Assembly: GCA_011192055.1 (NCBI GenBank)
Contig: DUES01000158.1
Location: 5,101-23,868 of the forward strand
Direction of reading: 5' to 3'
Source of the DNA: Dehalococcoidia bacterium
Lineage (GTDB): Bacteria; Chloroflexota; Dehalococcoidia; Dehalococcoidales; Fen-1064
DNA length: 18,768 nt
Both the position numbers and the translations under genes were made by a program. Under the pieces are notes generated by a model. It had not been told where the DNA came from, ran no database searches, and was given only the letters and a program-made list of their open reading frames with translations. Below are positions 15,399 through 18,768 of this stretch, piece by piece. How positions within the stretch are numbered: position 1 is the stretch's first letter; every line of letters begins with the position of its first letter.

Positions 15399-16655
15399 AT
15401 GACGACGATACCGGATATTAGAAGAAAGTACCTTGGTGCACCCGGCTGCAGTGACGAAGACCTGGAAATTGTAAAACTGGTCCGTGACTTTGTTGATAAG
15501 GAAATTATGCCATGCCGCAGAGACCTCGACGGAGGCTGGCACCATGACGAAAAGCTGGCCATGGAGACAATACGAAGAGTACATCAGGGACTGGTCGACA
15601 TAGGATACCAGAGGATGTCCTGGCCGGAGGAAGTTGGAGGTCTACCGGTCAACCCCGGTATAGGAGCGATGGTTGCTGAAGAGATAGCCCGCGGTGATTG
15701 TGGCCTGGCGACTCCCCTGGGAATTGTCTCATGGACAATGTCCGCTTTCATATTGGCCCGTCGTATGGACCTGGCAATTCCCCTTTTAAGAAAGGTTTGT
15801 GATGACAAACCTCATGCTTCCTGCATGGCTATAACAGAAGCGGGAGGTGGTGCAAATGTCGAAGATCCCACCCAGCACGGCCGTCCCATACGGACCATAG
15901 CCAGGCTTGACGGTAATGAATGGGTTATCAATGGTCATAAGATATGGCCAAGCAGTGCCTCTGTCTCTGACCTTACATATCTTACTGTTTGCACCACGGA
16001 CCCGGATAGCGGAGATGAGGGGATAGCCCTTATACATGTGCCTCCTGAGAGTAAGGGACTCTCCTTCAGCCAGCCACTGGAAAAAATGGGGATGTGCTGG
16101 ACTGATATTAACGCGGAGATATTTTATGATGATGTAAGGGTGCCAAAGGAGAACCGTTTACTAGGTCCTGGGGAAGATGCGAAGCTCCTTCATGACATTG
16201 TAGGTATAGGGAGATTGGGGACATGTTCGTACGCAGTGGGAGTAGCCCAGGCATGCTTTGATATAGTAGTAGACTATACCATGAACCGGGAGATTGCCGG
16301 AAGACCGGTAAGGTCACGCTCCTTGCATGCAGCGATTATTGGTGAAATGGCTATGAAAATAGATTGTGCCCGAGCTTTTTACCAGCGTGTATCGGATATG
16401 CAAAGGACAGGTCAGTTCGGTCGGCCGGGAGAACCTGTTATGCTCTCGAAAAGTTCCGCAGCCCAGAACAATGCCTGCGAGATGGCTATCTGGGTTGTGA
16501 ACAAGGCAATGGAACTGATGGGGTCATACGGTTACTCCTACGGATACGAGATTGAGAAGTATTACCGGGACATGAAGATATTACAATTGTGGCTCGGTGG
16601 ACCGCAACGCCGCAGCCTGGACACAGCACTCGGTTATTACTCTTTTGAGTGGTAA
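15399..16655 (+). CDS. Acyl-CoA dehydrogenase-family flavoprotein lacking the usual catalytic Glu
   Basis: A 418-residue cytoplasmic FAD protein with the complete acyl-CoA dehydrogenase fold: N-terminal helical domain (about 20-135), middle beta domain (about 140-240) and C-terminal helical domain (about 255-410). Seen: AITEAGGGAN at about 144-152 for the flavin contact, WVINGHKIW, VRVPKENRLLG, and the C-terminal MELMGSYGYSYGYEIEKYYRDMK. The normal YEGT that carries the catalytic base in medium-chain enzymes is LWLGG here (Leu399), and the alternative isovaleryl-type base position is Gly271. The start at 15399 has AAGGAG seven bases upstream; an upstream ATG at 15330 lies before the predicted transcript start. 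Electron-transfer flavoprotein genes are not nearby. It may oxidise an unusual substrate, use another base, or be a non-redox member of the fold. Confidence 0.87.
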   Translation: MTTIPDIRRKYLGAPGCSDEDLEIVKLVRDFVDKEIMPCRRDLDGGWHHDEKLAMETIRRVHQGLVDIGYQRMSWPEEVGGLPVNPGIGAMVAEEIARGDCGLATPLGIVSWTMSAFILARRMDLAIPLLRKVCDDKPHASCMAITEAGGGANVEDPTQHGRPIRTIARLDGNEWVINGHKIWPSSASVSDLTYLTVCTTDPDSGDEGIALIHVPPESKGLSFSQPLEKMGMCWTDINAEIFYDDVRVPKENRLLGPGEDAKLLHDIVGIGRLGTCSYAVGVAQACFDIVVDYTMNREIAGRPVRSRSLHAAIIGEMAMKIDCARAFYQRVSDMQRTGQFGRPGEPVMLSKSSAAQNNACEMAIWVVNKAMELMGSYGYSYGYEIEKYYRDMKILQLWLGGPQRRSLDTALGYYSFEW

Positions 16656-16675
16656 CCCGTTACCTATTTCTATTT
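16651..16675 (+). terminator. Weak hairpin over the stop codon of the acyl-CoA dehydrogenase-like gene
   Basis: GGTAAC (16651-16656) and GTTACC (16659-16664) are inverted copies that overlap the TAA stop, followed by TATTTCTATTT. The stem is short, so it is at best a modest terminator. Confidence 0.3.
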
Positions 16676-17058
16676 GAGGATGGAAGCACCTCTATCATAC
16701 CTGGCAGCGAAAGCCGTTCAGCCCCTTCCAGTATATGACTGTCTGAAATGGCCGTTGCAGTGTACGCCCGAGCCGGAATGATATGTTTCTGCTTACCTGT
16801 CTGTGCGGTTTCGGGTAATACCGAACTCCCATCTACCTCGTAACAACGCCTTACCGGAGCGCACACATTTTCTGGGCGAGTTCTATCACGGTATTATCCA
16901 CTTCGGCATCCACTCTCTGGAGCAAGGTGGAAGTGACGCATCCCTGCACAGGATAAGTGCTGTATGAACATGAAGATTGTGATATGTTTACACAAATCCT
17001 GCTGCGCCAATTCGGGAACGATGATATTCACCTCGGGATATCATAGGCAGGTTGCGGT
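16656..17058. other. Intergenic region between two convergent genes
   Basis: About 400 bases with no gene I can support. Besides the hairpin at 16651-16664, an AT-rich inverted repeat ATGATAT/ATATCAT (17021-17044) lies just beyond the typA stop. Minus-strand frames between about 16860 and 17030 read as two short, frame-shifted stretches that could be a decayed gene, but no family is recognisable. Confidence 0.4.
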
Positions 17059-18768
17059 CTATGTCTTTGTGCTTCGCTGCAGAGAAGCACTATTTCTCAA
17101 CCTTTGCGAATAAGTCAACAGCTTCTTTCTCAGCCTGATATTCCCGGGAGTTACCTCCAGCAGTTCATCGTTATTGATGAAATCCATGGCTTGCTCCAGA
17201 CTGAATATAACAGGGGGAGTGAGCCTTACGGCAATGTCAGAAGTAGATGAGCGTATATTCGTTCTCTTCTTTTCCTTGCATACATTGACGGGTATGTCGT
17301 TTAGCCGTGCGTGCATACCGACTATCATACCTTCGTAGATCAGGGTTCCCGGCTCAATAAAGGTGTTTCCTCTTTCCTGGGCATTATTAAGGCCGTAGGT
17401 AACCGCAATTCCACGCTCCGATGCCACAAGAACACCGCCACGGTTGGTGGTAATTTCACCCCGACATGGTTCATAGCCGAGAAAAATGGTATTCATGATA
17501 CTGTCGCCGCGGGTAGCTGTAAGAAAAGCGCTGCGGAAACCAATAAGCCCTTTTGTAGGGATATGAAATTCCAGGCGTATGTTATCCTGACCATCATTAT
17601 GCATATCGGTAAGCTGAGCCTGTCGTTTGCTCAGCATCTCGGTTAACACGCCAACATATTCACCTTTTGTATCAATAGTAAGAGTCTCAACAGGTTCTAC
17701 AAGGTTGCCGTCAACTATCCTGGTGATAGCTTCCGGCCTGGATACCTCAAATTCATAACCTTCCCGGCGCATGGTCTCAATCAGGATAGCCAGATGCAGT
17801 TCGCCCCTGCCTTTTACCAGGAAAGTGTCCGGACTGTCCGTATCCTGTACTCGAAGGCTGAGATTAGTTTCCAGTTCCCCGTAAAGTCGTGCCCGCAACT
17901 GCCGTGTAGTACAAAAATGACCCTCGCGGCCGTTAAAAGGTGAGGTATTCACACCGAAGGTCATCTCTATCGTAGGTTCGCCAATCTCTATACGTGGCAG
18001 AGCTTCAGGCAGGTCAATACTGGTAACGGTATCACCAATACTGACTTCTTTCAGACCGGTAACAGCCACTATGTCGCCTGCCTTGGCTTCCTCCAGCTTT
18101 ATGCGTTTAAGACCGAGATATGTAAATACTTCTCCAATTTCGTAGTGGTTTATCGTTCCATCAGAAATAACAGCTACGGAATCACGGGGAGCAATGTTAC
18201 CTCTCCATATTCTGCCGATTGCTATTCTACCCTTGTGACTGTCGTAGTCCAGGTTAGAAACCAGCATTTGAAATGGACCGTTTGTAATTTGAGGCGGAGG
18301 AACATTTTCCAGTATGCAATCAAGGAGAGGAAAGATATTATTGCTTTTCGTCCCCGGTTTGGTGATTGCCGTACCTTCCCTGGCACTGGTATATATTAAC
18401 TGAAAATCAAGCTGGTCAACACTGGTAGCTAATTCCAGGAACAGGTCCTGGATGAGCTGGATTACCTCTGTTATCCGTGAGTTGTTACGGTCTATTTTAT
18501 TGATAACGACTATGGGTTTCAGGCCCTTTGCCATAGCCTGGTGCAGTACGAACCTGGTCTGAGGCATGGGGCCTTCTACTGAGTCCACAAGAAGCAGGCA
18601 ACCATCAGCCATACTGATAACACGCTCCACTTCTCCGCTGAAATCAGCATGCCCCGGCGTATCGATGATATTGATTTTAACACCTTTATAGAGCACGGCA
18701 GTATTCTTGGACATAATAGTAATCCCTTTTTCACGTTCAAGGGTATTACTGTCCATTATCAGCTCACC
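17059..18768 (-). CDS. typA: Translational GTPase TypA/BipA (5' end outside the window)
   Basis: The frame runs off the right edge, so about 40 N-terminal residues, including the P-loop, are missing; 569 residues are visible. TypA is a ribosome-binding GTPase of the EF-G type that supports ribosome assembly and growth at low temperature or under stress. Seen: [14 protein letters not shown] (switch I region), the G3 motif DTPGHADF, G4 NKIDR, and a G5-like TSAREGTA. After the GTPase domain come the beta-barrel domain (about 200-290), the [21 protein letters not shown] block of domain III, a domain V segment [19 protein letters not shown], and the TypA-specific C-terminal domain ending in [10 protein letters not shown]. 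The last dozen residues ([11 protein letters not shown]) differ from the usual basic tail. The gene converges on the acyl-CoA dehydrogenase-like gene. Confidence 0.96.
   Translation of the reverse strand, partial: GELIMDSNTLEREKGITIMSKNTAVLYKGVKINIIDTPGHADFSGEVERVISMADGCLLLVDSVEGPMPQTRFVLHQAMAKGLKPIVVINKIDRNNSRITEVIQLIQDLFLELATSVDQLDFQLIYTSAREGTAITKPGTKSNNIFPLLDCILENVPPPQITNGPFQMLVSNLDYDSHKGRIAIGRIWRGNIAPRDSVAVISDGTINHYEIGEVFTYLGLKRIKLEEAKAGDIVAVTGLKEVSIGDTVTSIDLPEALPRIEIGEPTIEMTFGVNTSPFNGREGHFCTTRQLRARLYGELETNLSLRVQDTDSPDTFLVKGRGELHLAILIETMRREGYEFEVSRPEAITRIVDGNLVEPVETLTIDTKGEYVGVLTEMLSKRQAQLTDMHNDGQDNIRLEFHIPTKGLIGFRSAFLTATRGDSIMNTIFLGYEPCRGEITTNRGGVLVASERGIAVTYGLNNAQERGNTFIEPGTLIYEGMIVGMHARLNDIPVNVCKEKKRTNIRSSTSDIAVRLTPPVIFSLEQAMDFINNDELLEVTPGNIRLRKKLLTYSQRLRNSASLQRSTKT
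17069..17090. repeat. 22-bp near-perfect palindrome in the 3' end of typA
   Basis: GTGCTTC (17069-17075) and GAAGCAC (17084-17090) flank a central CTGCAG; only one symmetric pair of positions (17076/17083) breaks the palindrome. It lies in the last codons of typA and could form a hairpin in the mRNA just before the stop. Confidence 0.5.

Noticed and set aside
16660..16866. A 68-codon minus-strand frame next to typA
   Set aside because: It starts at a GTG without a ribosome site and shows no domain; possibly part of a decayed gene, but not supportable.
16964..17113. A 49-codon plus-strand frame starting MNMKIVICLHK, faintly like the start of electron-transfer flavoprotein beta subunits
   Set aside because: Only the first eight or nine residues resemble that family, the frame ends antisense inside typA and no further ETF blocks follow.
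1..18768. CRISPR arrays, tRNA or rRNA genes, insertion sequences
   Set aside because: No regularly spaced repeats, cloverleaf-like sequences, rRNA stretches, transposase motifs or terminal repeats with target duplications were seen on either strand.

Overview
The window looks like bacterial chromosome from an anaerobic, heterotrophic lineage. The gene mix suggests Chloroflexota, perhaps a Dehalococcoidia-like organism: a glycyl radical enzyme, an Old Yellow Enzyme-type flavoprotein with an iron-sulfur site, a dipeptide-type importer, orphan TPP-dependent E1 subunits and a divergent acyl-CoA dehydrogenase. The lineage is an inference from gene content only; there is no rRNA or other marker here. 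Promoters of sigma-70 type and Shine-Dalgarno sites are easy to see. Two lipoprotein-type signal peptides are clear and a third is likely.

Left part (1-5264): the 3' end of an ABC transporter ATPase of the tryptophan/tyrosine-importer type (1-471) converges on a minus-strand membrane-anchored HtrA-type serine protease (648-1796). A plus-strand FMN/Fe-S/FAD enoate reductase-like protein (2052-4049) diverges from the protease. A PD40/TolB-like beta-propeller lipoprotein (4230-5264) follows with its own very good promoter.

Middle part (5265-12310): a strong promoter is followed by a 300-base leader that contains an intrinsic terminator, then two permeases and a solute-binding lipoprotein of the peptide/nickel (Dpp/Opp) ABC family. 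No ATPase subunits for this importer are present. A glycyl radical enzyme (9992-12310) follows after a leader with two perfect inverted repeats; no radical-SAM activase is in view.

Right part (12311-18768): a TPP-dependent E1 alpha/beta pair (12949-14938) lacks E2/E3 partners here. It is flanked by two gene fragments: an E1-beta C-terminus on the plus strand (12619-12759) and the C-terminus of an acetolactate-synthase-type TPP enzyme on the minus strand (15124 to about 15305). A divergent acyl-CoA dehydrogenase (15399-16655) lacks both usual catalytic glutamates. The window closes inside minus-strand typA.

Taken together, the importer, the glycyl radical enzyme, the E1 pair and the acyl-CoA dehydrogenase-like protein could serve uptake and anaerobic breakdown of one small organic substrate. 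They are separate transcription units by their promoters and terminators, so this link is only a hypothesis. The most notable points are the leader attenuator, the missing acyl-CoA dehydrogenase bases, the unusual glycyl radical enzyme and the two TPP-enzyme remnants.
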